This document shows positions 32,985 to 41,493 of a stretch of DNA of 64,000 bases, one piece after another. Made by a program: the position numbers and the translations under genes. This stretch comes from JAKAQB01 sp027320105 (GTDB lineage: Bacteria; Actinomycetota; Acidimicrobiia; Acidimicrobiales; Palsa-688), in NCBI GenBank assembly GCA_027320105.1, contig DAHVMA010000087.1:6777-70776 (forward strand), read 5' to 3'. Within the stretch, counting starts at the first letter, position 1. Every line of letters begins with the position of its first letter. The notes under the pieces were generated by a model. It saw only the letters and a list, made by a program, of their open reading frames with translations. It ran no database searches and had not been told where the DNA came from.

Positions 32985-35180
32985 GCGTCGGCTGCCCGCC
33001 TGGGCATCGGCGTCGACGTCCCCCCGGAGAGCATCGAGGGGGCAGGGGACGGAGAGCACCGCTACATCAACCGCGAGCTGTCCACCATCGACTGGAACCG
33101 CCGGGTGCTGGCGCTGGCTGCCAACCCGGAGCTGCCGCTGCTCGAGCGCCTGAAGTTCCTGGCCATCTTCTGCTCCAACACCGACGAGCTCTTCGAGGTC
33201 CGCGTCGCCGGCCTGAAGGACCAGCAGGCGGCCGGGGTGGCGACGACGGCGCCCGACGGCCTGTCGGTCAGCGACCAGCTGAAGGCGATCCGCCGGGAGA
33301 TGGACAGCCTGTTGGACTGGCGTCGCAACGTTCTGTTCGAGGAGTTGCTACCCGAGCTCGCGGCGCGGGGGGTCCGGCTCTGCGGGTGGGACGAGCTGAG
33401 CGACGACGACCGCCGGCAGCTGCGGGAGGTGTTCGACGAGCGGATCTTCCCGGTCCTCACGCCCCTCGCCGTCGACCCGGGACATCCCTTCCCCTACATC
33501 TCCAACCTGTCCCTCAACCTCGCCGTCATCGTCCGCGACCCGGTGACCGACGACCGCCGCTTCGCCCGCCTCAAGGTGCCGCCGCTGCTGCCGGGCTTCC
33601 TCGCCCTTCCCGACGGGCACCGCTTCGTCCCCCTGGAGCAGGTGATCGCTGCCCACCTCGCCGTGCTGTTCCCGGGCATGGAGATCGAGAGCCATCACCC
33701 CTTCCGGGTCACACGCAACGCCGACCTGACCCTCGAGGAGGACGAGGCCGACGACCTCCTCTACGCCGTGGAGATGGAGCTGCGCCGCCGGCGATTCGGC
33801 CGGGCAGTCCGCTTGGAGGTCGACCAGCGCATCACCGAGGAGGTCCGGACCCTGCTGGCGAGGGAGCTCGACCTCGCCCCCGAGGACGTCTACGACCTCC
33901 AGGGTCCCCTGGACCTCGGCCGGTTGTGGTCGGTGTACGTCGCCGACCGCCCGGATCTGAAGGACGAGCCCTACGTGGCCGGCGTCCCGCCGGCGCTGGC
34001 GGGCCACGGCGACGGGCCCGGTGACGTCTTCGCCGCCATCCGCGCCGGTGACGTGCTCGTGCACCACCCGTACGAGAGCTTCGCCATGTCGATCGAGGCG
34101 TTCGTCACCCAGGCCGCCGAGGACCCCGGGGTGCTGGCCATAAAGCAGACGCTGTACCGCACCTCGGGGGACAGCCCCATCGTCCAGGCCCTGATCCGCG
34201 CCGCCGAGCGTGGCAAGCAGGTCGCTGCGCTCGTCGAGCTGAAGGCCCGCGGCGACGAGGCCGCCAACATCGGCTGGGCCCGGGCCCTCGAGCGCGCCGG
34301 CGTCCACGTCGTGTACGGCCTCGTCGGGCTGAAGACGCACTCCAAGACGGCCCTCGTCGTCCGCCAGGACGTCGACGGCATCCGCCGCTACTGCCACATC
34401 GGGACGGGCAACTACAACCCGGCCACCGCCCGGCTGTACGAGGACCTGGGCATCCTCACCTGCGCCCCGGAGCTCGGTGCCGACCTGACCGACTTGTTCA
34501 ACTACCTGACGGGCTACAGCCGCCAGGTCTCCTACCGCAAGCTGCTGGTCGCGCCGACCGGCCTGCGCAGCCGGGTGCTCGAGCTGATCGAGAGGGAGGC
34601 CGGCTACGGGGAGCGGGGCCGCATCGTCTGGAAGCTCAACAACCTCGTCGACCAGCGCGTCATCGACGCCCTCTACGCCGCCTCGGCCGCCGGGGTGCGC
34701 ATCGATCTGGTCACCCGGGCCATCTGCTGCCTGCGCCCCGGCGTCGCCGGGTTGTCGGACAACATCCGCGTGCGTGCCCTGGTGGGCCGGTGGCTCGAGC
34801 ACTCCCGGATCTACTACTTCGGGGCGGGCGCCGGCGGCGAGGAGCCCGCCCCGGAGCCGCCCCTCGACGGCCTCGTGCCGCTCCCGGCTTCGGTCCCGTC
34901 CAGCGGCGAGTACTACATCGGCTCGGCGGACATGATGGAGCGCAACCTCGACCGCCGGGTGGAGGCCGTCGTCCCGGTGCCCACCGCCCTGCATGCTCGG
35001 CTGCGGGAGATCCTCGAGGTGGAGCTGGCCGACGATCGCCTCGCCTGGCAGTTGCGGGGCGACGGGACGTGGGACAAGGTGCCGACGGTGGTCGGCATCT
35101 CCGCCCACGAATGGCTCCAGGGCGCGACCCGCCACCGCGACCGGATGCGGCGGGAGAGCGAGGCGGCCCGGGCGTCGTGA
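32955..35180 (+). CDS. ppk: Polyphosphate kinase PPK1
   Basis: PPK1 reversibly makes polyphosphate from ATP. The 741-aa protein has the N, head and two phospholipase-D-like catalytic domains. It begins YINRELSTIDWNRRVL and carries DELFEVRVAGLKDQ, AIKQTLYRTSGDSPIV, the first catalytic His in KTHSKTALVV, YCHIGTGNYNP, and the second His in LEHSRIYYF. All motifs are present and the length is normal. The GTG at 32955 fits the -10 box; a second GTG at 32976 lies in the duplicated copy. The stop overlaps the NUDIX start (GTGA), as in the mycobacterial ppk-mutT1 order. Confidence 0.96.
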   Translation: MSDSLDRVSDASAARLGIGVDVPPESIEGAGDGEHRYINRELSTIDWNRRVLALAANPELPLLERLKFLAIFCSNTDELFEVRVAGLKDQQAAGVATTAPDGLSVSDQLKAIRREMDSLLDWRRNVLFEELLPELAARGVRLCGWDELSDDDRRQLREVFDERIFPVLTPLAVDPGHPFPYISNLSLNLAVIVRDPVTDDRRFARLKVPPLLPGFLALPDGHRFVPLEQVIAAHLAVLFPGMEIESHHPFRVTRNADLTLEEDEADDLLYAVEMELRRRRFGRAVRLEVDQRITEEVRTLLARELDLAPEDVYDLQGPLDLGRLWSVYVADRPDLKDEPYVAGVPPALAGHGDGPGDVFAAIRAGDVLVHHPYESFAMSIEAFVTQAAEDPGVLAIKQTLYRTSGDSPIVQALIRAAERGKQVAALVELKARGDEAANIGWARALERAGVHVVYGLVGLKTHSKTALVVRQDVDGIRRYCHIGTGNYNPATARLYEDLGILTCAPELGADLTDLFNYLTGYSRQVSYRKLLVAPTGLRSRVLELIEREAGYGERGRIVWKLNNLVDQRVIDALYAASAAGVRIDLVTRAICCLRPGVAGLSDNIRVRALVGRWLEHSRIYYFGAGAGGEEPAPEPPLDGLVPLPASVPSSGEYYIGSADMMERNLDRRVEAVVPVPTALHARLREILEVELADDRLAWQLRGDGTWDKVPTVVGISAHEWLQGATRHRDRMRRESEAARAS

Positions 35181-35641
35181 GCGACCCGCCCGCCGCCGTT
35201 GATCCCGGCCCGCTGTGCGGGCCGGCCGAACCCCTCGTGCGCGCCGCCGGCGGGGTGCTGTGGCGCCGGGCGCCCTCCGGGAGGCTGGAGGTCGTGGTCG
35301 TGCACAGGCCCCGCTACGACGACTGGAGCCTCCCGAAGGGCAAGCTCGAGCCGGGCGAGTCCGACGAGGACGCCGCCGTCCGGGAGGTCCAGGAGGAGAC
35401 CGGCGTCGTCGGGCGTCTCGGGCCGGAGTTGGTGGCGACCACCTACATCGACCGCAGCGGGCGGACCAAGCGCGTCCGGTACTGGGCCATGACCGCCGGC
35501 GCCGGCTCGCCGGCGGGCGCCAACGAGGTGGACGAGGCCCGGTGGGTGCCGTTGGACCGGGCCCGCTCCCTGCTCAGCTACGAGCGCGACGTCGAAGTGC
35601 TCGATGCCCTCCCCGCCGCCGTTGCGGCGGAGGCGGGTTGA
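35177..35641 (+). CDS. NUDIX hydrolase (MutT1 N-terminal-like)
   Basis: The 154-aa protein has the complete Nudix box (GKLEPGESDEDAAVREV followed by QEETG) with all catalytic Glu residues. Just before it DDWSLPKGKLE is typical of MutT1 and diadenosine-polyphosphate hydrolases. Mycobacterial MutT1 follows ppk and has a second, histidine-phosphatase domain. Here the gene stops after the Nudix fold, and a histidine phosphatase gene lies 1.1 kb downstream beyond a sortase gene. The likely substrates are nucleotides with extra phosphates such as 8-oxo-dGTP or ApnA. The GTG start overlaps the ppk stop by 4 nt. Confidence 0.9.
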   Translation: MSDPPAAVDPGPLCGPAEPLVRAAGGVLWRRAPSGRLEVVVVHRPRYDDWSLPKGKLEPGESDEDAAVREVQEETGVVGRLGPELVATTYIDRSGRTKRVRYWAMTAGAGSPAGANEVDEARWVPLDRARSLLSYERDVEVLDALPAAVAAEAG

Positions 35642-35651
35642 CGGCGGCCGC

Positions 35652-36701
35652 TCAGACCGACGGCGGCAGCAACCGCACGACGTTCTGGAAGCAGAACCAC
35701 AGCGGAGCGGCGCACACCACCAGTCCGGCGACCAGCACCGGTGCCTTGCGCCACCCGCGCCGGCGGGCGATGGCGACGCGGGTTAGGACCCACAGCGCGG
35801 CGGCCAGCGCGCCGAAGCCGACGGCGGGTCCCCACGCGTTCGCGTTCCCCGTGCCGAGGCTGGTCGGCAGGGCGGCCGGCAGCGGAACGACATCACGTGA
35901 GCCCGGCGCGGCTACCGCCGCCGGAGTGGCGGGCGCCGGTGCCGGGGGCGTGGCCGCCGGCCGCCCGACGAGGCGGGCGATGACCACCAGGCGGCTCGTC
36001 GCCGAGTACGGAGGGTTGCACGTCGTCAGCGTCAGCTGGGCCCAACGGGTGGGGTCGAGCACCGACACGTCCGACGGCGGGACGACCTCGTGGCCCACCA
36101 CCCGGTAGTCGAAGGTGTGGTTGGCGGTGTCGGTGAGGTAGATCCAGTCGCCCTTGCGGAGGTGCCCGAGCTGGAAGAACGGCGCCCCGTAGGTCGTGCG
36201 GTGCCCGGCAATGCCTGCGTTGCCCCGCTCACCGGGCATCGGGGTGCCCAGGTAGTGGCCGGGACCTTGCATGAGGTCGTTCTCCGCCGTGCCCTGCACG
36301 ACGTACTTGTTCACCGAGATGGCCGGGATGACGAGATGGTCGATCGCCGTGCCGATGGGTGTCGACGGCGACAGCTCACCGCCGGCGGCGGGGTTGGCGG
36401 TGGTGGTGGGCGTGGCCCGAGCCGCCGATGCCGCCACCGGCCGCGGCGCGGAGGCGGCGTGGCCCAGGGACTGGAACTGCCGCTGCAGAACGATCTGGTC
36501 GTGGCGTTCGGTGAACCCGGTGCCCCACAACTGGTAGGCGACGAAGAGGAACGTCACCAGCCCGAGGGTGACGAGCCCCAGCCCCACCTCCCGGACCACC
36601 CGGCGAACCGGGCCGAGTGGGGCTCGTGCCCGCGCCCGCGCCCGCGCCGGACGGAGCGTCAGGGCGGGGGGCGCCGCCTCGGGGGCGGCCGGTTTGACCA
36701 T
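35652..36701 (-). CDS. Class E sortase with C-terminal membrane region
   Basis: The 349-aa protein has a cytosolic Arg/Ala-rich N-terminus, one transmembrane helix (about residues 39-56) and an extracellular sortase domain with H167 (GIAGHRTTYG), C228 (TLTTCNPPYS) and R237 (SATSRLVV). That is the full catalytic triad with the TLTTC motif of the family. A Pro/Ala linker and two further membrane helices end the protein. Class E enzymes anchor proteins with LAXTG-type signals, but no such substrate is encoded in this window. The ATG at 36701 has a TACCCT box 7 nt upstream, and the longer frame is rejected. Confidence 0.88.
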   Translation of the reverse strand: MVKPAAPEAAPPALTLRPARARARARAPLGPVRRVVREVGLGLVTLGLVTFLFVAYQLWGTGFTERHDQIVLQRQFQSLGHAASAPRPVAASAARATPTTTANPAAGGELSPSTPIGTAIDHLVIPAISVNKYVVQGTAENDLMQGPGHYLGTPMPGERGNAGIAGHRTTYGAPFFQLGHLRKGDWIYLTDTANHTFDYRVVGHEVVPPSDVSVLDPTRWAQLTLTTCNPPYSATSRLVVIARLVGRPAATPPAPAPATPAAVAAPGSRDVVPLPAALPTSLGTGNANAWGPAVGFGALAAALWVLTRVAIARRRGWRKAPVLVAGLVVCAAPLWFCFQNVVRLLPPSV

Positions 36702-36708
36702 CGGCTCC

Positions 36709-36714
36709 AGGGTA
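36709..36714 (-). promoter_or_regulatory. -10 box of the sortase gene (leaderless)
   Basis: On the minus strand TACCCT ends 7 nt before the sortase ATG. The intergenic space shared with the divergent phosphatase gene is only 68 bp. Confidence 0.4.
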
Positions 36715-36769
36715 GAGGCCAGGACCACGGCCGAGCCGGCACCGGCGTGGTTTTGGCAGACTGGTCGGC

Positions 36770-37231
36770 GTGCCCCTGCTCCTCGTCCGCCACGCGCACG
36801 CCGGCTCCCGGAAGGACTGGGACGGTGACGACCGGCTCCGGCCGCTCTCCCCGCGGGGCGCCAAGCAGGCGAAGGACCTGGCAGCGATGCTCGAGCCGTA
36901 CGCACCGCAGCGGGTCCTCTCCAGCCCGTACCTGCGCTGCACCGCGACGGTTGCCCCGCTCGCCGATCGCCTGAGCCTCCCGGTCGAGGTGCTCGAGGAG
37001 CTGTCGGAGGGGAACGCCGCCGCCGCCATCGCCTTGGTGCGTGCCCTCGCCGACGAGAAGGTGGCCCTCTGCACCCACGGCGACGTGATACCCGACGTCC
37101 TCGTCACCCTGGCCGACGAGGATCACCTCGACCTCGGAAACCGGCCCCGGCAGGCCAAGGGGTCGGCGTGGGTGCTCGAGGCGAGCAACGGCCGCTTCCA
37201 CCGGGCCTGCTACCTCGCTCCGAGGAGCTGA
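36770..37231 (+). CDS. SixA-like histidine phosphatase
   Basis: The 153-aa protein is a short histidine phosphatase. The catalytic His follows Arg in LLVRHAHAG, the second phosphate-binding Arg is in SSPYLRCTAT, and the acid/second His are in ELSEG and LCTHGDV. It resembles both SixA phosphohistidine phosphatases and the C-terminal domain of mycobacterial MutT1, and its position near ppk and the NUDIX gene favours the latter origin. The GTG start at 36770 diverges from the sortase gene. Confidence 0.88.
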   Translation: MPLLLVRHAHAGSRKDWDGDDRLRPLSPRGAKQAKDLAAMLEPYAPQRVLSSPYLRCTATVAPLADRLSLPVEVLEELSEGNAAAAIALVRALADEKVALCTHGDVIPDVLVTLADEDHLDLGNRPRQAKGSAWVLEASNGRFHRACYLAPRS

Positions 37232-37400
37232 ACGACCACGGCGGTGCCGGCTCTGCCGCTCATCCTCGTGGTCCCCGATTGACAATCTGGTTGTCCCAGC
37301 GCAACGGCGGTACGAGCGGCCGGCGCTGACCCGTGGAGGGGCGAGCGGCGGTGGGGGCGGGGACTTTCGGCGGAGTCCGAGCCAACTGGCGACTCGTAGA

Positions 37401-37433
37401 GTTCAGGGCGTGTTCACCCCGTGTTCACGAGGG
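37401..37433 (+). promoter_or_regulatory. Pho-box-like triple direct repeat
   Basis: GTTCA occurs at 37401, 37412 and 37423, so three 11-bp units stand head to tail, and the second and third share GTTCAC. The actinobacterial PhoP/RegX3 Pho box is made of 11-bp GTTCACC-like direct repeats. The site lies 140 bp upstream of the kinase ATG, so it suggests autoregulation. The 37232-37572 gap holds nothing else that I can support. Confidence 0.7.
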
Positions 37434-37572
37434 CGGGGCCGGCCCGTCACCATCGGCCCTTACCGTGGCTGGTGGCACGCCCGCTCGTCCGGCACCCGCA
37501 GGAGCGCCCCCGCATGACCGCACGCCTCACCGCCGCAAGGCCCGCCATCTCCGTAGCCAGGAACGACGGCTG

Positions 37573-38763
37573 ATGCGGCTGAGCGACCTGCGGCGGCTCG
37601 AGCTGGCGCTGCAGCGCGTGGCCGATCAGGCCTCGGTCGCCACGGGCTCGGCCGACGCCCCCGAAGCAGGCGCTGACGAGCTGCTCGCCGACATCGAGGC
37701 CGCCGCCACCGACCTCGCCGAGCGGGCCCAGCGCTCCGAGGAGCTCGGCAGCCGACTCTCGGCGGCGCTCAACGTGCTCGTCTCCGGTGTCGTGGTCTGC
37801 GACGAGCACGGCGACGAGGTGTACCGCAACCTGGCCGCCAGCGGCTCCGGCGCTCGCCTCGGGGATGTGCTCGCCGAGCGCGCGGTCGCCGACCTGCTCG
37901 AGACGGCCAGGCGGGGCGAGTCTGCCGAGCACTCCCTCGAGCTGTTCTCCCCCGTCCGCCGCAACCTCATGATCCGCGCCTTCCCGATCTCCTCCCTCGA
38001 CCGGCCGCTCGGTGCCGTCGCCGTCATCGAGGACATCTCCGAGCGCCGCCGCCTGGATGCCGTCCGGAGAGATTTCGTGGCCAACGTGAGTCACGAGCTC
38101 AAGACCCCAGTCGGAGCCCTGTCGCTGCTCGCCGAGACCCTCGACGGGGAGGATGACCCCGAGGTCGTGGCGCGCCTGTCCGTGCGCGTCGCCGCCGAAG
38201 CCGAGCGGCTCGGCCGCATCATCGACGACCTCCTCGACCTCTCCCGCATCGAAGCCAACGAGCGACCGAGGTTCGAGCCCGTGGCCGTCGGCCGCTTGGT
38301 GGGCGACGCCGTCGAGCCGATCCGACCGGCCGCCCGCGCCCGGGACATCGTGCTGCACGTCGAGGCCGTCCCCCCGCACCTGACGATCACCGGCGACCGC
38401 AGGGATCTCCTCTCCGCCATCACCAACCTCGTCGACAACGCCGTCAAGTACTCCGAGCCCGGCTCGCCGGTGCTGGTCCGGGTCGGCGCCGGCGCGGAGG
38501 CCGTACGGATCGACGTCATCGACAAGGGCATCGGCATCCCGCGACGCGACCGCGAGCGCATCTTCGAACGCTTCTACCGGGTCGACCGGGCACGCAGCCG
38601 CCTCACGGGTGGCACCGGCCTCGGGCTATCGATCGTCCGTCACGTCGCGGCCAACCACGGGGGCGACGTGCAGGTGGAATCCGAGGAGGGGGAGGGGTCG
38701 ACGTTCACGCTGCTCCTGCCGGCGCAACCGGCGCCCCTCCGGGGTGTCACCGCCGGTGGCTGA
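37573..38763 (+). CDS. senX3: SenX3/PhoR-like phosphate sensor histidine kinase, no membrane segment
   Basis: The 396-aa kinase has a short helical N-terminus, a PAS-like domain (about residues 55-160) and the H box DFVANVSHELKTPVGAL with H174. The N box is NLVDNAVKYS, followed by G1 (DKGIGIP), F (ERFYRVD) and G2 (GGTGLGLSIV) boxes. It aligns along its length with mycobacterial SenX3, but the paired N-terminal membrane helices are missing. The ATG at 37573 is used because the Pho-box repeats lie within the longer open frame. It overlaps the regulator gene by 8 bp. Confidence 0.88.
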   Translation: MRLSDLRRLELALQRVADQASVATGSADAPEAGADELLADIEAAATDLAERAQRSEELGSRLSAALNVLVSGVVVCDEHGDEVYRNLAASGSGARLGDVLAERAVADLLETARRGESAEHSLELFSPVRRNLMIRAFPISSLDRPLGAVAVIEDISERRRLDAVRRDFVANVSHELKTPVGALSLLAETLDGEDDPEVVARLSVRVAAEAERLGRIIDDLLDLSRIEANERPRFEPVAVGRLVGDAVEPIRPAARARDIVLHVEAVPPHLTITGDRRDLLSAITNLVDNAVKYSEPGSPVLVRVGAGAEAVRIDVIDKGIGIPRRDRERIFERFYRVDRARSRLTGGTGLGLSIVRHVAANHGGDVQVESEEGEGSTFTLLLPAQPAPLRGVTAGG

Positions 38764-39460
38764 CCCCCTGACCGTGCTCGTCGTCGAGGACGAGGAGTCC
38801 TTCGTCGAGGCGCTCGTCGTCGGCCTCAAGCGCGAGGGGTTCCTGGTCAGGGTCGCCACCGACGGCGTCGAGGCGCTCGACATCTTCGACCAGGTGCGCC
38901 CGGACATCGTCCTGCTCGACGTGTGGCTGCCCCGGCTGTCGGGCATCGACGTCTGCCGCGAGCTGCGTACCCGCAGCCGGGTGCCGATCGTCATGGTCAC
39001 GGCGAAGAGCAGCGAGATCGACACCGTGGTCGGGCTCGAGGTTGGCGCCGACGACTACGTCACCAAGCCGTACCGCCTCCGCGAGCTCGTCGCCCGGATG
39101 CGCGCCGTGCTGCGCCGCAGCCCCCCGGCGGGCGAGGCGCCGGCGTACCCCGACGCCCTGGAGGTCGGGGACCTCCGGCTCGACCCCCAACGCCACGAGG
39201 TCTTCCTCGGCGGCCGCCAGGTCGTGCTCCCCCTGAAGGAGTTCGAGTTGCTCGAGCTGCTCATGGGCAACGCCGGCCGGGTCCTCACCCGTGAGACGCT
39301 GATCGACCGGGTGTGGGGGCCCCACTACGTGGGTGACACCAAGACCCTCGATGTCCACATCAAGCGGCTCCGGGCGAAGATCGAGGAGGATCCATCGCGG
39401 CCCAGCCGGATCACGACCATCCGGGGACTCGGCTACAAGTTCGAGGGGACGCGGGTGTAG
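38756..39460 (+). CDS. regX3: RegX3/PhoB-like response regulator (OmpR family)
   Basis: The 234-aa regulator has a receiver domain with the acidic pocket E11/D12, phosphoacceptor D55 (LLDVWLPR) and K104 (TKPYRL). A winged-helix OmpR domain follows (LKEFELLELLMGN, VDIH-type helix DVHIKRLRAKIE, wing TIRGLGYKF). The GTG start lies inside the kinase gene, overlapping by 8 bp, so translation is coupled. With the Pho-box repeats upstream and ppk nearby it most likely controls the phosphate-starvation response. The gene symbol rests on similarity and context. Confidence 0.9.
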   Translation: MADPLTVLVVEDEESFVEALVVGLKREGFLVRVATDGVEALDIFDQVRPDIVLLDVWLPRLSGIDVCRELRTRSRVPIVMVTAKSSEIDTVVGLEVGADDYVTKPYRLRELVARMRAVLRRSPPAGEAPAYPDALEVGDLRLDPQRHEVFLGGRQVVLPLKEFELLELLMGNAGRVLTRETLIDRVWGPHYVGDTKTLDVHIKRLRAKIEEDPSRPSRITTIRGLGYKFEGTRV

Positions 39461-39492
39461 GTGGCTCAGGCGGCGCGGAGCCCTTCGGTCCT

Positions 39493-40947
39493 TCAGCCCT
39501 TCCGGCGACCGAACAGCTCACCGATCGGCCGGTTGAGGACACTCTTGTTCCCGCTCGCCTGAGCCTTCCGCGGCTGGAGGGCTTTCGGGGCCTTGGGGCT
39601 GCTGGGCGCCGCCGCGGGACCGGGCGCCGCCGCGGGACCGGGCGCCGCCGCAGTCGCTGCGACCCCGCCACCGCCGGGAACGGCTCCGGACTGCACGCCG
39701 TTCCACGGAGCTGCCAGGGCCGCCCGCGACGGTGACCGCCGGCGTGCGAGCGCAAGCCCTCCCGAGGAGCGGCGACGGATGGGAAGGATGTCGTCCACCT
39801 CGGGCCGCCAGGGGCTGATGTGGGCCGGCGACGGTGCTGCTGGAGCGGAGCCGTTCATCGCTGGCGCCGCCGCCGCGTCCGTGTCGCCAGCAGTAGTGTC
39901 GCCGGCAGTCGTGTCGCCGGCGGTCGTGTCGCCGGTGGTCGTGTCGCCGGCGGTGGGCACGCCTTCAGCCCCTGTCGCCGGCGCTCTCGACGGTATCGGT
40001 GGAAGAAGGCGGGCGAGCTCCTCCATGGAGGAGGGTGTCCTCACCACCGCAGCACTCCGACGCACTTCCTGCGCCTCGCCGTTGCTCGCCGGCACCGCCA
40101 CGTCACCCGTCGCGTCACCCGAGGCGCCAGCGCCGCTCGGCGAGGGTGCAGAGCCGGCGACGACGCCGGCCGGCGGGGCGGCGGCTGCGCTCTGAGCCTG
40201 CGGTGTTGCCGGAGCGGGCGGCGTTGCCGGCGTGGATGCCGTGGTCGGATGAACGGCCCGGGCGGCGAAGGGATCAGGCCGGGTGGTACCACCCTCTCGG
40301 AGGGGTTGGGCGTCGGCTGACCTGGTTCGGGAGGTCGAGTCCTCGCCTTCGGGTCGCGGGGAGCCGTTGCGTGCTGGCGCGCCGGCATCCCTTCCCGGGA
40401 CGGCCCCGAGCAACGCGGCTGTCTCCGGCGACAGCGACGCGAGGTTGGGACCACGAGGCGTGATCGGCGCTGGGTTGGCGGCCGAGGGGTCGGGGCCGGC
40501 GGGGGTGCCGGCCGGTGCGCCCGCCGGGCTGGCAGCGCTCTGAGCAGCGTGCGCCTTCGCCGCGGCGGCGCCGAACGGGTTGAGAGGCAACCGCACCTCC
40601 CCCTGTCCGGCAAAGTTGAGAGGGCGGGAGGGGCGCTTGGACGTCGGACGGCCCCAGCCCCGCTCCCCGAGGTCGTCGTCTACCTCGCCGTCGTCCGTCA
40701 CCTCCGGCGGGGCGGCGACCGCCGCTTGCACTCGGGGTTGGGTCTCGAAGGCCGCCAGGGCCGACTCCATGTCGAAGTCGTCCGGCTCATCGGCATCGCC
40801 TCCTGGCTGCTCGTCGTCCACCACCGTCGCACCAGACCCCGAGGTCTCGACGGCGGCGAGCGCTTCGGCCAGCGACGCCTCCAGGGATGCGTGGTCGAAC
40901 GGGAGGGCGGACAGACCGTCTTCGGACCCCTCAGGCAGCGGTTCCAT
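39493..40947 (-). CDS. Long disordered Ala/Pro-rich protein of unknown function
   Basis: The 484-aa product has no recognised domain. The N-terminus (residues 1-110) is acidic with one predicted helix (LEASLAEALAAVE) and a basic patch. The middle is Ala, Pro, Thr and Gly-rich, and includes five GDTTA-type pentapeptides. The C-terminus turns basic and ends NRPIGELFGRRKG. There is no signal peptide or membrane helix. Codon use is normal and the frame has no stops, so I believe it is a real gene. The acidic head and basic tail suggest a scaffold or nucleic-acid/envelope binding role, which is speculation. Confidence 0.55.
   Translation of the reverse strand: MEPLPEGSEDGLSALPFDHASLEASLAEALAAVETSGSGATVVDDEQPGGDADEPDDFDMESALAAFETQPRVQAAVAAPPEVTDDGEVDDDLGERGWGRPTSKRPSRPLNFAGQGEVRLPLNPFGAAAAKAHAAQSAASPAGAPAGTPAGPDPSAANPAPITPRGPNLASLSPETAALLGAVPGRDAGAPARNGSPRPEGEDSTSRTRSADAQPLREGGTTRPDPFAARAVHPTTASTPATPPAPATPQAQSAAAAPPAGVVAGSAPSPSGAGASGDATGDVAVPASNGEAQEVRRSAAVVRTPSSMEELARLLPPIPSRAPATGAEGVPTAGDTTTGDTTAGDTTAGDTTAGDTDAAAAPAMNGSAPAAPSPAHISPWRPEVDDILPIRRRSSGGLALARRRSPSRAALAAPWNGVQSGAVPGGGGVAATAAAPGPAAAPGPAAAPSSPKAPKALQPRKAQASGNKSVLNRPIGELFGRRKG
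39893..39957. repeat. 15-bp coding tandem repeat (GDTTA)
   Basis: Units related to GTGTCGCCGGCGGTC repeat about four times in frame in the disordered-protein gene and encode the GDTTA/GDTTT pentapeptides on the minus strand. Confidence 0.75.
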
Positions 40948-41214
40948 GTGCCCATGATCGGCTCGACCTACCCCCGGGTTGAGCCCCTGGCGCGTTTGGC
41001 TCCACGAGGCGGACCGCTGGCTTCGATCACTTGTGCCGTAGGTTCATCGGGTGCCATGTGTTCCACGACAGTGGCCCCGCGCCGCCGGCGCGCGGCTCCT
41101 CGGACATCGGATCGTGGTGGTCGACGGGCCGTTGACAGGCCGGCGTGAGAGGTCGCCGCCGCCGGCCCCTGGGCGTTCGGCGCGCTGGCCGCCGACGGGA
41201 CCGGGCCAGAACTG

Positions 41215-41263
41215 GAACTGTGAGTGGAAAGTGCACAGGGTGTGACCTTTTCACTCACAGTTC
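41215..41263. other. 49-bp near-perfect inverted repeat in an intergenic gap
   Basis: GAACTGTGAGTG (41215-41226) pairs perfectly with CACTCACAGTTC (41252-41263). After one mismatch the stem continues through GAAA/TTTC. It lies in the 546-bp gap 40948-41493, which has no gene that I can support and also contains repeat copy C and a doubled GCCAGG(G)TCCGGGGA at about 41272-41303. It may be a terminator, an operator or a remnant end of a mobile element. Confidence 0.65.
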
Positions 41264-41382
41264 GCTCTATGGCGCCAGGGTCCGGGGAAGTCGCCAGGTC
41301 CGGGGATACGACAAAGCAGTGGCATCCCCTCATGACGGGCTTATGGTAGGATGGCGGGATGGCGGTCGGGCCGAACCGGTCG

Positions 41383-41466
41383 AACCGCGCGCACGCCTTA
41401 GAACCGCGCGCATCCAGGACGATATGGCGTCGCCTGTGCGCGCAGAACCCGGCCCTGCGCGCGGTT
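41383..41466. repeat. Dispersed quadripartite palindromic repeat, copy C
   Basis: Arms start at 41383 and 41402 (both AACCGCGCGCA), 41437 (TGCGCGCAGAA) and 41456 (TGCGCGCGGTT), again 19, 35 and 19 bp apart. The centre shares the pattern GGACGATATGGCG with the other copies. It ends 28 bp beyond the stop of the zincin-like gene. Confidence 0.78.
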
Positions 41467-41493
41467 GGGCCTCAGTGTGCGACCGACCCGGGG

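Noticed and set aside
40968..41333. Small open frames in the 40948-41493 gap
   Set aside because: None has a plausible start with a recognisable family, and they cross the 49-bp inverted repeat.
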